From NCBI GenBank assembly GCA_034190545.1, contig JAXIOF010000039.1, forward strand, positions 1-64,000: a DNA stretch of 64,000 nucleotides, read 5' to 3'. This DNA is from Candidatus Afararchaeum irisae. GTDB lineage: Archaea > Halobacteriota > Halobacteria > Halobacteriales > Afararchaeaceae. Made by a program: the position numbers and the translations under genes. The notes beneath the pieces are model-generated. The model made no database searches and was not told where the DNA came from. It saw only the letters and a program-made list of their open reading frames with translations. The first letter of the stretch is position 1, and the number at the start of each line of letters is the position of its first letter. Positions 34,675-42,409 of the stretch are shown here, one piece after another.

Positions 34675-35202
34675 CTACTCCTTTTCGACTGTCTTCTTCG
34701 AGCCGTTGCTGGGTACGACTTCTATCTCACCACCCTCGAACTCGTTTTCGAGCTCTGCCCCCTCGAAGTACTCGTGGAGAAAGACTGAGAGACCCGCGAC
34801 CTCGGAGTGGGGCTGGTTGGTCACACCGACGTTGTAGTCCGACAGACCGTAGACGTATCCCGGAACCTTCTGTGATCCCACGACGACTAAGACGTCCTCT
34901 TGTCGTACTTCGTCTATCACATCCTGGATCGGAAGACCGTACATCGTGAGATGGACGACGTCACCCTCCCAGCCGCGTATGATACTCTTAGGCTCCTCGG
35001 TGAGTTCGACCTCAAAGTCGCCTCCGAAACGCTCCGTGACCGACTCTATCGTCTCCCTCGGCTTCTCGCTCGAAGTCGCTATATGTATTCTGTCCGCACC
35101 CAGAGCCCGCGACGTAAGCCCCACGTGTGACGTCATCCTCTCGTCCCTCTTGGGTCTGTGACCCATCCTGAGAACCTCGACCCTCCTCTCGGTGTCTTCC
35201 AT
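34675..35202 (-). CDS. tRNA (cytidine(56)-2'-O)-methyltransferase Trm56
   Basis: An archaea-specific SPOUT enzyme that methylates C56 in the T-loop. The 175-aa chain has VLRMGHRPKRDERMTSHVGL at the N-terminus, with catalytic Arg, and the knot region VVVGSQKVPGYVYGLSDYNVG and TNQPHSEVAGL that binds S-adenosylmethionine. Length is normal. It is 43 bp downstream of a small membrane protein gene on the same strand and may share its promoter. Confidence 0.93.
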   Translation of the reverse strand: MEDTERRVEVLRMGHRPKRDERMTSHVGLTSRALGADRIHIATSSEKPRETIESVTERFGGDFEVELTEEPKSIIRGWEGDVVHLTMYGLPIQDVIDEVRQEDVLVVVGSQKVPGYVYGLSDYNVGVTNQPHSEVAGLSVFLHEYFEGAELENEFEGGEIEVVPSNGSKKTVEKE

Positions 35203-35245
35203 AAGGGGTCTTCGGCGAGACTCGGATTACGTCTTTCGGACTGTC

Positions 35246-35404
35246 TCAGTCCTTTTCGGATTCGACCTTCTTCCCCGACTTGCTTCCTGCGACTATAAAG
35301 CCAACTCCGGCTATGACACCTCCGAGATGTGTGAATATCCACGCCTTCCAGAGCTCTACTCCTATGATCTCGACGCTCGCAAGACCCGTGAGACCGATTG
35401 CCAT
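35246..35404 (-). CDS. Small hydrophobic protein (52 aa)
   Basis: Not recognised. From the ATG at 35404 it encodes 52 residues with two hydrophobic stretches (MAIGLTGLASVEIIGVELW and IFTHLGGVIAGVGFIVAG) and a charged tail (KSGKKVESEKD), so it is probably a small two-helix membrane protein. The start is supported by a minus-strand TATA box GTATAAAATA about 25 bases upstream, giving a near-leaderless transcript. A longer frame from 35503 runs through that TATA box and overlaps pepF, so I reject it. Confidence 0.6.
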   Translation of the reverse strand: MAIGLTGLASVEIIGVELWKAWIFTHLGGVIAGVGFIVAGSKSGKKVESEKD

Positions 35405-35501
35405 CTTACTCCAGATACAAATGTAGGATATTTTATACTTTCGACGTTGTCTGAGACTCCCAACCAAGACTGACTTTAGTCTGTAAGCATATATAAATAA
35501 C

Positions 35502-37289
35502 ATGAGCTCTGTTCCTGACCGTTCGGAGATAGACGAGGAGTACAGGTGGGATCTCGAAAGTATCTACGCGACAGACGAAGACTGGGAGGAGGAGTTCGAG
35601 GAGACCAAGGGGATGGTCGACGAACTCGACGAGGCGGAGACCGACTCGTTCGACGACGGCGAACATCTTCTCACCATCCTGAAGAAACGTGAGGAGGTCA
35701 TGAGGAAGGTCTCTAAGCTCTCGTCGTACGCCCGGATGAGACGTGACGAGGATACCACGAGACAGGAGTACCAGGCTATGACGACGCGCGCAGAGACAGT
35801 CTCGTCCGAAGCCGGAAGTGCGGCGAGCTTCATACGTCCCGCGATCCAGTCCCACACCCGCGACGAGATAGACGAGATGGTAGACGAGACCGACGGACTC
35901 GGTATCTACGAGCACTACCTCGACGACGTGATGAGGAAGAAGCCCCACACCCGATCTGCCGAGGTCGAGGCTCTCATCTCGGATCTGAGTGATGTCCTCG
36001 GCGCGCCGTCTTCTGCCTACCGTATACTCACAAACGCCGACACCGAGTTTCCGACTGTCGAGAAGCCCGACTCTGAGGCGGTCGAGATCACACTCTCCAA
36101 CTTCACTAAGCTCCAGAAGAACCCTGACAGGGAGTTCAGGCGCGAGGTCTACGAGAAGTTCTACGACACACTCGGCGAACTCCGGAACACAGTCGGGACG
36201 ACCTACGAGAAGAGCGTCAAGGCGGACGTAAAGCTCGCGAGGATACATAACTACGACACAGCGAGGGAGTCGTCTCTCGACTCGTCGAAGATACCCGTCG
36301 ACGTCTACGACAGCCTCGTCGAGACGGTTCGTGACAGGCTCGATCCTCTCCACAGACACGTCGAGATAAAACGCGACCTCTTAGACGTCGATGACCTCCG
36401 GATGTGGGACGTCTACATGCCCCTCGCCGATACCCCCGAGCCCGAGGTTACCTACGACGACGCGACCCAACACGTCGTCGATGCCTTCGATCCCCTCGGA
36501 GACGACTACCAGACTAGGGTAGAGGAGGGTCTTGAGTCGAGATGGGTCGACGTCTATGAGAACGAGGCGAAGAGATCGGGTGCCTACTCGGGCGGAACCT
36601 ACGACACTCAGCCCTTCATACTCATGAACTACCAGGACGACATCTCTTCGATGTACACACTCGCCCACGAACTCGGACACTCGCTCCACTCCGAGCTTAC
36701 GAAGGAGAGCCAGCCCTACGTCTACTCGGGCTACTCGATCTTCGTCGCAGAGGTCGCCAGCACTGTCAACGAGGTTCTACTCACCAACCACTTACTCGAC
36801 ACAGTCGAGGACGACGACTTCAGGAGACACGTCCTCAGCCATATGTTAGAGAAGTTCCGTGGCACACTCTTCAGACAGACGATGTTCGCCGACTTCGAAG
36901 ACCGCACCCACGGTATAGTCGAGGACGGCGGTGCTCTCACCCCCGACAGGCTCGACGAGATATACGGTGACCTCAAGACCGAGTTCTACGAACCCGCAGC
37001 CGTCGACGACCGTATAAGGACAGAGTGGATGAGAATACCCCATTTCTACCGCGCCTTCTACGTCTTCCAGTACTCGACGGGTCTGAGTGCCGCCGTATCA
37101 CTCGCCAATCAGATACTCGAAGACGGCGACGAGGCGAGACAGAGGTACATAGATTTCCTCTCGAAGGGATCGAGCGAGTATCCCCTCGACCTCCTCGAAG
37201 ACGCGGGCGCAGACATGTCGTCACCCCAGCCCGTAGAGGACGCGATAGACGTCTACGAGGGATATCTCGACAGAATAGAGGAGCTATAG
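35502..37289 (+). CDS. pepF: Oligoendopeptidase F (M3 family)
   Basis: A cytoplasmic zinc peptidase acting on short peptides. At 595 aa it has the normal family length: an N-terminal helical domain (VPDRSEIDEEYRWDLESIY), and the M3 active site LAHELGHSLHSEL near residue 390 with the downstream Glu ligand in FVAEVASTVNE. The TATA-like ATATATAAAT at 35490-35499 lies too close to this ATG to drive it in a standard way, so its promoter is unclear. Confidence 0.94.
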   Translation: MSSVPDRSEIDEEYRWDLESIYATDEDWEEEFEETKGMVDELDEAETDSFDDGEHLLTILKKREEVMRKVSKLSSYARMRRDEDTTRQEYQAMTTRAETVSSEAGSAASFIRPAIQSHTRDEIDEMVDETDGLGIYEHYLDDVMRKKPHTRSAEVEALISDLSDVLGAPSSAYRILTNADTEFPTVEKPDSEAVEITLSNFTKLQKNPDREFRREVYEKFYDTLGELRNTVGTTYEKSVKADVKLARIHNYDTARESSLDSSKIPVDVYDSLVETVRDRLDPLHRHVEIKRDLLDVDDLRMWDVYMPLADTPEPEVTYDDATQHVVDAFDPLGDDYQTRVEEGLESRWVDVYENEAKRSGAYSGGTYDTQPFILMNYQDDISSMYTLAHELGHSLHSELTKESQPYVYSGYSIFVAEVASTVNEVLLTNHLLDTVEDDDFRRHVLSHMLEKFRGTLFRQTMFADFEDRTHGIVEDGGALTPDRLDEIYGDLKTEFYEPAAVDDRIRTEWMRIPHFYRAFYVFQYSTGLSAAVSLANQILEDGDEARQRYIDFLSKGSSEYPLDLLEDAGADMSSPQPVEDAIDVYEGYLDRIEEL

Positions 37290-37685
37290 CTACAGGAGAT
37301 GTTTGAGACTAGCGACCGAGTCGGTAAGCTGAGTCGCCGACTCCTCCGCTGTCTCTACCGCCTCGACCGCCTCATGTAGGTCTTCTATTCTCCCCTGTGT
37401 CTCCTCGACGAAGTCACTGTCGAATGCGTCCGCACGTCTCCCCATCTCGAACCATTTCTTCGCCTCGGCTAGTGACTCCGCCGCATTCTCGGCGTCGAGA
37501 TCCGACTTGAGACCGTTGAGCACGCCTATCAGGTTGTTGTTCTCTCCCTCTATCCCGAGAAGACTGTCTGTCTCGGGAAGTGCCTCGCGCGCGTCGTTGA
37601 GCGCCTCGGTTATGTCCGACCTCATCTCGTCGGACGCCTCTGTGAACAGGTCGTCGTCGTCGAGCTTTGTCTGTGACTCTGACAT
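37290..37685 (-). CDS. Hypothetical helical protein, DUF5790-like
   Basis: A 131-aa acidic, helix-rich protein from the ATG at 37685. It shows DDLFTEASDEMRSDI, LNDAREALPE, NLIGVLNGLKSDLD and AKKWFEMGRRADAFD, which resembles the haloarchaeal DUF5790 family from memory. No function is known. A GTG at 37706 would add seven residues, but a minus-strand TATA-like AAAAAGTTAAG around 37710-37722 favours the ATG. It converges on pepF with no gap. Confidence 0.65.
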   Translation of the reverse strand: MSESQTKLDDDDLFTEASDEMRSDITEALNDAREALPETDSLLGIEGENNNLIGVLNGLKSDLDAENAAESLAEAKKWFEMGRRADAFDSDFVEETQGRIEDLHEAVEAVETAEESATQLTDSVASLKHLL

Positions 37686-37763
37686 GCCGGTGCTTAGACC
37701 CGACACGACTTAACTTTTTACAGGCTAAGTCCCCTTCCTCAAGGAGTGTTGCGAATCACGTAT

Positions 37764-38136
37764 GAAAATCTCCGATTTTCAACACATCGCAGTCTGCTTT
37801 AGTAGACAAGAAGCGTTAACGAATCGCGTAGCGATTCGTTCGCACATCAGAACGCTTCGCGTTCTGAGGACGTTCAGAAATCAAAGATTTCCGAGCCATC
37901 AAACTCGTAGAGTTTGAGACGTTCGCTAATCTCCGATTAGCGAGCCAACGAGAGCAAAGCTCTCGTAACGTTCGTGAATCTAAGATTCACGGGTCTTCAG
38001 AAATCAGAGATTTCTGTGATGCAGAAAACTCGTAGAGTTTTCTAGCACAAGCAAATCGAAGATTTGCATACGCAGTAGGGAGGGGATACAGTCACAAATT
38101 CTTTGAATTCGTGGGTAGCAAGATCAGAGATCTTGC
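37764..38136. repeat. Array of triloop palindromes (thirteen hairpins)
   Basis: Thirteen short palindromes in 373 bp, almost all perfect stems of 6-10 bp around a 3-base centre. Start-end positions: 37764-37780, 37818-37840, 37847-37867, 37877-37891, 37899-37917, 37924-37942, 37948-37966, 37973-37991, 37998-38016, 38023-38043, 38051-38067, 38093-38113 (one mismatch) and 38118-38136. Many share the core AATC-NNN-GATT; others are AACTC-GTA-GAGTT, GAGAGC-AAA-GCTCTC and GAACGC-TTC-GCGTTC. Loops differ, stems differ, but the architecture is constant. There is no sustained reading frame. Confidence 0.9.
37870..37973. repeat. Tandem 49-bp two-hairpin units bounded by ACGTTC
   Basis: ACGTTC occurs at 37870, 37919 and 37968, exactly 49 bp apart. 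Each 43-bp interior is hairpin - CGAGCCA - hairpin. The stem sequences of the two units differ while the linker GAGCCA and boundaries are kept. This is the clearest copy of the element also seen at 38285 and 49063. Confidence 0.85.
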
Positions 38137-38140
38137 GACA

Positions 38141-38278
38141 GCCGTAAGCTATTTGCGTACTTGGTACTATTTCTAAGCATTGAGTACACAGGGGCACGGT
38201 GGAATTTACGCCTGTGGACACAGAACCTCTGTGGGCTTCACGGCTTATAAGTTCGTGGTGGAAGCAGGAACCTCCTAG
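38141..38278 (+). pseudogene. Decayed TnpB 3' end (IS200/IS605-type)
   Basis: Short peptides typical of haloarchaeal TnpB C-termini can be read in shifting frames: AVSYLR at 38141-38158, RGTVEFTPVDTEPL at 38190-38231, and KFVVEAGTS then stop at 38249-38278. Intervening stops and frame changes show it is broken. The catalytic RuvC-like part is absent. It lies between the hairpin array and an omega-RNA-like right end, which supports the reading. The call rests on recalled family patterns, not on an alignment. Confidence 0.5.
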
Positions 38279-38284
38279 AGGCTT

Positions 38285-38325
38285 CGCAAATCAAAGATTT
38301 GCGAGCCATCAAGCTCTGCTTGATG
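38285..38325. repeat. Two-hairpin palindromic element copy
   Basis: CGCAAATC-AAA-GATTTGCG (38285-38303), then linker GAGCCA overlapping CATCAAGC-TCT-GCTTGATG (38307-38325). Same architecture and linker as the 49-bp units. It lies just after the stop of the TnpB remnant and is partly flanked by CTTC at both sides. Confidence 0.85.
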
Positions 38326-38390
38326 ACTTCCAGAGAAGACCGCTCTGAGGTGAGGCCCAAAGAAGACGGCATCATGGTCAAATCGCTCTG

Positions 38391-38448
38391 GAAGCCCCAT
38401 CCTTAAACTCGCACATTAAGTGCGAGTGGAGGGTGGGGAGGAAGTCAC
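38391..38448 (+). ncRNA. Omega-RNA-like right end of an IS200/IS605 element
   Basis: GAAGCCCCATCC, an inner stem ACTCGCAC-ATTAA-GTGCGAGT, then GGAGGGTGGGGAGGAAGTCAC. The outer arms pair as CCCCATCC with GGAGGGTGGGG. The form (gGAAGCCcc ... stem ... ggGGAGGaaGTCAC) resembles the conserved 3' end of TnpB-associated elements in haloarchaea, where the transcript is the guide-RNA scaffold. Sequence 3' of about 38448 would be the guide. With no intact TnpB here, any activity would need one in trans. Confidence 0.5.
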
Positions 38449-38471
38449 AACTACTACCTGTCCCGCCCGCC

Positions 38472-38957
38472 TTAGTCTTGGCTCTCGTAGCTCTCTTCGT
38501 CTTCCTCTTCGTCTTCTTCGAGAACCTCGTCGACCCTCATCATGGGGTAGCCGTCCTCCTCACTCATGCTTGCCTCGACGACCACACCCTCCTTCTCGAC
38601 TACGAGACTCACATCGACCATCTCTCCCTCTAGCTCGGAGTAGCCGAACCTGTTGGGCTCTATGCCCCTTATCTCTACGCCGACCTCCTCGACGTACCTC
38701 TGGTTCCCGACTGCTTCCTCTATCGCGGTTTCGAGTGACTCCGCCGATCCGTCCGAGATCGGCGTGCCCGTGAACTGGTGGTAGAGAGCGCCCAGCTTTA
38801 TCCCCGCCTCGAAACACGCCTCACAGTCTTCTCTTCCGTCGACCTCGTCTGCGTCATGGCTTTCGTCTTCTACTTCGACCTCGTCTGCGTCTCCGTCTCC
38901 GTCCCGGCTTCGATCCTCTTCTCCGTCTTTGTCTCCCGTCTCAGTCTCGTCGTTCAT
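38472..38957 (-). CDS. mptD: Dihydroneopterin aldolase family protein (MptD)
   Basis: A 161-aa protein. A very acidic, Asp/Glu-rich leader (~45 aa) is followed by the archaeal MptD core: CFEAGIKLGALYHQFTGTPI, LETAIEEAVGNQRYVEEVGV and FGYSELEGEMVDV, then an acidic tail. Archaeal MptD cleaves dihydroneopterin in pterin cofactor synthesis. The leader seems lineage-specific; a later start is possible but no obvious one exists before the core. proS lies upstream on the same strand across a hexamer repeat. Confidence 0.85.
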   Translation of the reverse strand: MNDETETGDKDGEEDRSRDGDGDADEVEVEDESHDADEVDGREDCEACFEAGIKLGALYHQFTGTPISDGSAESLETAIEEAVGNQRYVEEVGVEIRGIEPNRFGYSELEGEMVDVSLVVEKEGVVVEASMSEEDGYPMMRVDEVLEEDEEEDEESYESQD

Positions 38958-38988
38958 ACTCTCAGTCTAAGTCTAAGTCTAAGTCTCA
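38958..38988. repeat. Hexamer TCTAAG microsatellite between proS and mptD
   Basis: Four near-perfect copies (agtctaagtctaagtctaag) fill the gap between the mptD start and the proS stop and reach the proS stop codon. Same type as the repeat at 5939-5975. Confidence 0.85.
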
Positions 38989-40434
38989 GTACGTCTTCGC
39001 GAATATCACCGACTTCTCTCCCTCGCTGCCACATCCGAGACAGCTTCCGTCGGTCTCGTCCTCGGCTTGAGTGTCGATTCCCTCGATCACCTCGCCGAGC
39101 ATGTCGCCGCCTATCTCGTCTTCCATCTCCTTCCCACAGTCCTCTTCTCCACACCACATCGCCTCGGCGAAGCCGTTGCCTATCACCGACCTCGCCTCGT
39201 CGTAGGTCTCACAGACCTCAGTCCTGCTTTCGAGCTCTCCCTGTGCCTTCTGTCCTATCTGTCTCGAAAGGTACTCTAGCTCGTCGTCTATCTCCTCACC
39301 TATCTGATCGAAGTCGGCGTCCGACTCCTCTCCGAGACGGTTGACGACGACCGCGGACCCTTCTTCGAGGTCACGTGGACCTATCTCTATACGTACGGGG
39401 GTTCCCTTTAGCTCCCATTTGTAGTACTTCGCTCCGGGGCTATCGTCGGAGTCGTCTATCTCGACACGCATACCGTAGTCGTCTTTGAGTTCATCGGCGA
39501 CTTCCTCACATTTTTCGAGTATAGCCTCGTTCTCGTCGTCGTCTCCGAAGAGTATCGGGACGATCGCAACCTGTGTTGGAGCGACCTCACTCGGGAGGAC
39601 GAGACCGTTGTCGTCGCCGTGTACCGACATCACTGACGCGATACATCTCTCGCTCACGCCGTACGATGTCTGGTAGACGTAGTCGTGTTCTCCCTCGGGC
39701 GTCTCAAAGTCGACGTCGAAGGGCTCCGAGAAGTTCTGTCCTAGGTTGTGCGCTGTACCTATCTGGAGTCCACGTCCGTCAGGCATCAGTGTATCGACGG
39801 CGTATGTGTACTCGGCACCCGGGAACTTGTCCCACTCGGGACGTTCACAGACGACGTGGGGAACCCCTAAGAAGTCGAAGAAGTCGCCGTAGATGTCGAG
39901 TGCGGTCTCGACCTGTTCCGCCGCCTCCTCGGGGTTTGCGTGTGCGGTATGTGCTTCCTTGAAGCTCGTTATCTCCCTCAGACGTATCAGAGGACGTGTG
40001 TGTTCGGTCTCCGACCTCCAGATGTTGGCGACCTGGTACACTTTGAGAGGCAGGTCGGTGTGTGAACGCACCCAGAGGTCGAACATCGTGTACATCGGCG
40101 TCTCACTCGTCGGACGGAGAGCCATACGTTCGTCGAGCTCCTTGTCGCCCCCCTGTGTGACCCAGAACACCTCCTCCTCGAACCCGGCTATGTGTTCGCT
40201 CTCCTTCGCGAGTATTCCCTCAGGTATGAGGACGGGAAAGCTCGCCTCCCTGTGTCCCGTGTCGTCGTGAAGCTCCTTGAGGCGGTCGTAGACGAGGTTC
40301 CTGAGTTCGTACCCGAACGGGAACCAGACATAGACCCCCTTCGCGGGATACCTCACGTCCATTATCTCTGCCTCAAACAGAAGCTCGTTATACCAGTCGC
40401 TGAAATCGTCCTTAGGAGGAAGTTCCTCGGGCAT
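38986..40434 (-). CDS. proS: Prolyl-tRNA synthetase (archaeal/eukaryal type)
   Basis: Class II synthetase of 482 aa from the ATG at 40434 (MPEELPPKDDFSDWY). It has motif 2 residues in NIWRSETEHTRPLIRLREIT, motif 3 region YGVSERCIASVMSVHGDDNG, an anticodon-binding domain, and the archaeal-type C-terminal zinc domain with two Cys pairs (MWCGEEDCGKE and CLGCGSEG) ending in Tyr. The frame stays open to 40935 but the extra part is low-complexity and overlaps the divergent rlmE, so it is not coding. Confidence 0.95.
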   Translation of the reverse strand: MPEELPPKDDFSDWYNELLFEAEIMDVRYPAKGVYVWFPFGYELRNLVYDRLKELHDDTGHREASFPVLIPEGILAKESEHIAGFEEEVFWVTQGGDKELDERMALRPTSETPMYTMFDLWVRSHTDLPLKVYQVANIWRSETEHTRPLIRLREITSFKEAHTAHANPEEAAEQVETALDIYGDFFDFLGVPHVVCERPEWDKFPGAEYTYAVDTLMPDGRGLQIGTAHNLGQNFSEPFDVDFETPEGEHDYVYQTSYGVSERCIASVMSVHGDDNGLVLPSEVAPTQVAIVPILFGDDDENEAILEKCEEVADELKDDYGMRVEIDDSDDSPGAKYYKWELKGTPVRIEIGPRDLEEGSAVVVNRLGEESDADFDQIGEEIDDELEYLSRQIGQKAQGELESRTEVCETYDEARSVIGNGFAEAMWCGEEDCGKEMEDEIGGDMLGEVIEGIDTQAEDETDGSCLGCGSEGEKSVIFAKTY

Positions 40435-40578
40435 GCCGACGAATTGCTCTCGGCGAGTCTTAATACTGTCGCTGTCTCTGTCTCCTCCTCTGTCTCCGTC
40501 TGTCGGTACAGTCTTCACCACGTCGCACGCCCCAAGCAGTACCCTCTTTAGAGCCGCCGACCTATCTCGTGTAAGAGA

Positions 40579-41331
40579 ATGCCGAAGGACAAGTACTACA
40601 ACAAGGCGAAACAGGAGGGATACAGGGCGAGGTCGGCGTACAAGCTCATACAGATGGACGACGAGAGGAACCTGCTTTCGCCCTCCGACACCGTCGTTGA
40701 CCTCGGTGCCGCACCTGGGGGATGGCTCCAGGTCGAGGCGGAGAGAGCCGGTGAGGTGGTCGGTGTCGACCTCCAGTCGATAGATCCCATCGACGAAGAC
40801 GGCGTCGAGACGGTACGCGGAGACATGACCGAGGAGAGAACACTTGACGAGATCCGTGAGATTACGGGAGGAGAAGTCGACGTCGTGACCTCCGACGCGT
40901 CTCCTAACCTCACCGGCGACTGGAACATCGACCACTCACGGTCTGTACATCTCGCCCGTTCGGCACTTGAGACCGCCGAGGATCTTCTGAGACCCGGCGG
41001 AAGCTTCGTCGTCAAGGTCTTCCAGGGTGACATGATAGACGACTTCCGATCCGACGTCGAGTCGAGCTTCGACTACGTCTCGACAGCCTCTCCCGATGCC
41101 TCACGTGACGAGAGCTCGGAGGTCTATGTCATAGGGAAGGAGTACATAGACGCTCCTGTCGAGGAGGGTGAGGAGTTAGAAGTCGACATAATCAGCGAGG
41201 GTGACGAGGGTGACGGAATCGCTAAGATAGACGGCTACACACTCATAGTAAAGGGCGGAGACGAGGGCGAGACTACGGAGGTTCGGGTCACCGACCTCAA
41301 GTCGGGCTACGGCTTCGCCGAGAAGGTTTAG
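40579..41331 (+). CDS. rlmE: 23S rRNA 2'-O-methyltransferase RlmE (RrmJ/FtsJ) with TRAM domain
   Basis: A 250-aa enzyme. The FtsJ domain covers about 1-180: RARSAYKLIQMD with catalytic Lys, SAM site VVDLGAAPGGWLQV, catalytic Asp in SDASPNLTGDW, and Lys in SFVVKVFQGD. A C-terminal TRAM domain (about 190-250, EDLEVD-type beta barrel ending SGYGFAEKV) is the archaeal fusion. Divergent from proS with 144 bp between the chosen starts. Confidence 0.93.
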   Translation: MPKDKYYNKAKQEGYRARSAYKLIQMDDERNLLSPSDTVVDLGAAPGGWLQVEAERAGEVVGVDLQSIDPIDEDGVETVRGDMTEERTLDEIREITGGEVDVVTSDASPNLTGDWNIDHSRSVHLARSALETAEDLLRPGGSFVVKVFQGDMIDDFRSDVESSFDYVSTASPDASRDESSEVYVIGKEYIDAPVEEGEELEVDIISEGDEGDGIAKIDGYTLIVKGGDEGETTEVRVTDLKSGYGFAEKV

Positions 41332-41367
41332 ACTTAAGTATAAGTGAATTCGCCGTCTTTTGTCTGT

Positions 41368-42333
41368 ATGGATCTCTCGTTACCCCCTCCGAATCGCGCC
41401 GCGAGCTGGCTTCTTCAGACAGGTACGGGTACAGGTACCGACACTAACACTGACATGCCCATACAGACAGGTGATCCACCAGTCGAACTCCCGTTTCTCG
41501 GGGGAGTTCCCTACGGCGGTGTCATAACCCAGCTCATACTCTTCGTTGTCGGCTTCGTCGCCGTCTACCTAATCGGAAAGACAGTCGTCGTACCTCTCTT
41601 CCGACGTACTCTCTCAGCGAGGAAGATGGACGAACACGCCCGCAAGCCTCTCATCAAGATACTCAACATAGCTATAGTATTTGTCGCCTTCGGTGTGGCT
41701 TTCGGAACCGCGGGATTCGGGAGCTTCCTCAGTTCTCTCGCGACGATAGGTGCTGCGGCGACACTCGCTATCGGCTTCGCGACACAGGACGTGATGAAAA
41801 ACTTCGTCTCAGGTATATTCGTCTTCATAGAGAAGCCGTTCAAGATAGGTGACTGGATCGAGTGGGACGGCTACTCGGGCGTAGTTGAGGACATAAGCCT
41901 CCGCGTGACACGTGTCAGGACATTCGACAACGAGCTACTCACAGTCCCCAACTCACAGCTCACCGGCGGAGTCGTCAAGAACCCCGTGGCGAAAGACAGG
42001 CTACGTCTCAAGTTCGTCTTCGGTATAGGCTACGACGACGACATAGACCAGGCGACTGACATAATAATCGAGGAAGCCGAGAAAGACGACGGCATAATGG
42101 ACTCGCCCTCGCCGTCGGTACGTGTCTCCGAACTCGCCGACTCTTATGTGGGTCTCCAGTCGAGGATCTGGATAAACGACCCCGGACGCTCCGATTACGT
42201 CAAGACACGTTCGGAGTACGTACAGAGGGTAAAAGAGAGGTTCGACGAGGAGGGCATAGAGATGCCGTTCCCGAAGAGAGATCTCGGGGGCTCCGTCGAG
42301 GTCACCGGGGACCTAGGAGTCGGAGACGAGTAG
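41368..42333 (+). CDS. mscS: MscS-family mechanosensitive channel
   Basis: About 321 aa from the ATG at 41368. An N-terminal linker encoded partly by GGTACA-type hexamers (GTGTGTDTNTD) is followed by three membrane helices. The pore helix is ATIGAAATLAIGFATQDVMKNFVSGIF and the cytoplasmic beta domain shows GDWIEWDGYSGVVEDISLRVTRVRTFDN (cited in parts), NSQLTGG. It releases osmolytes on hypo-osmotic shock. A later ATG at 41455 is an alternative start that omits the repeat. Confidence 0.9.
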   Translation: MDLSLPPPNRAASWLLQTGTGTGTDTNTDMPIQTGDPPVELPFLGGVPYGGVITQLILFVVGFVAVYLIGKTVVVPLFRRTLSARKMDEHARKPLIKILNIAIVFVAFGVAFGTAGFGSFLSSLATIGAAATLAIGFATQDVMKNFVSGIFVFIEKPFKIGDWIEWDGYSGVVEDISLRVTRVRTFDNELLTVPNSQLTGGVVKNPVAKDRLRLKFVFGIGYDDDIDQATDIIIEEAEKDDGIMDSPSPSVRVSELADSYVGLQSRIWINDPGRSDYVKTRSEYVQRVKERFDEEGIEMPFPKRDLGGSVEVTGDLGVGDE

Positions 42334-42409
42334 AAGCAGAGACCTCGGATAGAACCCGAACCGAGCCGAAACCCGCGTTTTCTTCTATACGTGTCCCCAA
42401 AACCGTCTA

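Noticed and set aside
37764-38325. CRISPR array
   Set aside because: There is no constant direct repeat with unique spacers; the conserved feature is the hairpin shape, with different stems, and no cas genes are near.
38100-38460. RNase P RNA or SRP RNA
   Set aside because: The diagnostic conserved segments of either RNA were not found; the end of the region instead fits an IS200/IS605 right end.
40435-40935. N-terminal extension of proS
   Set aside because: The sequence is low-complexity and overlaps rlmE on the other strand; the ATG at 40434 gives the normal ProS start.
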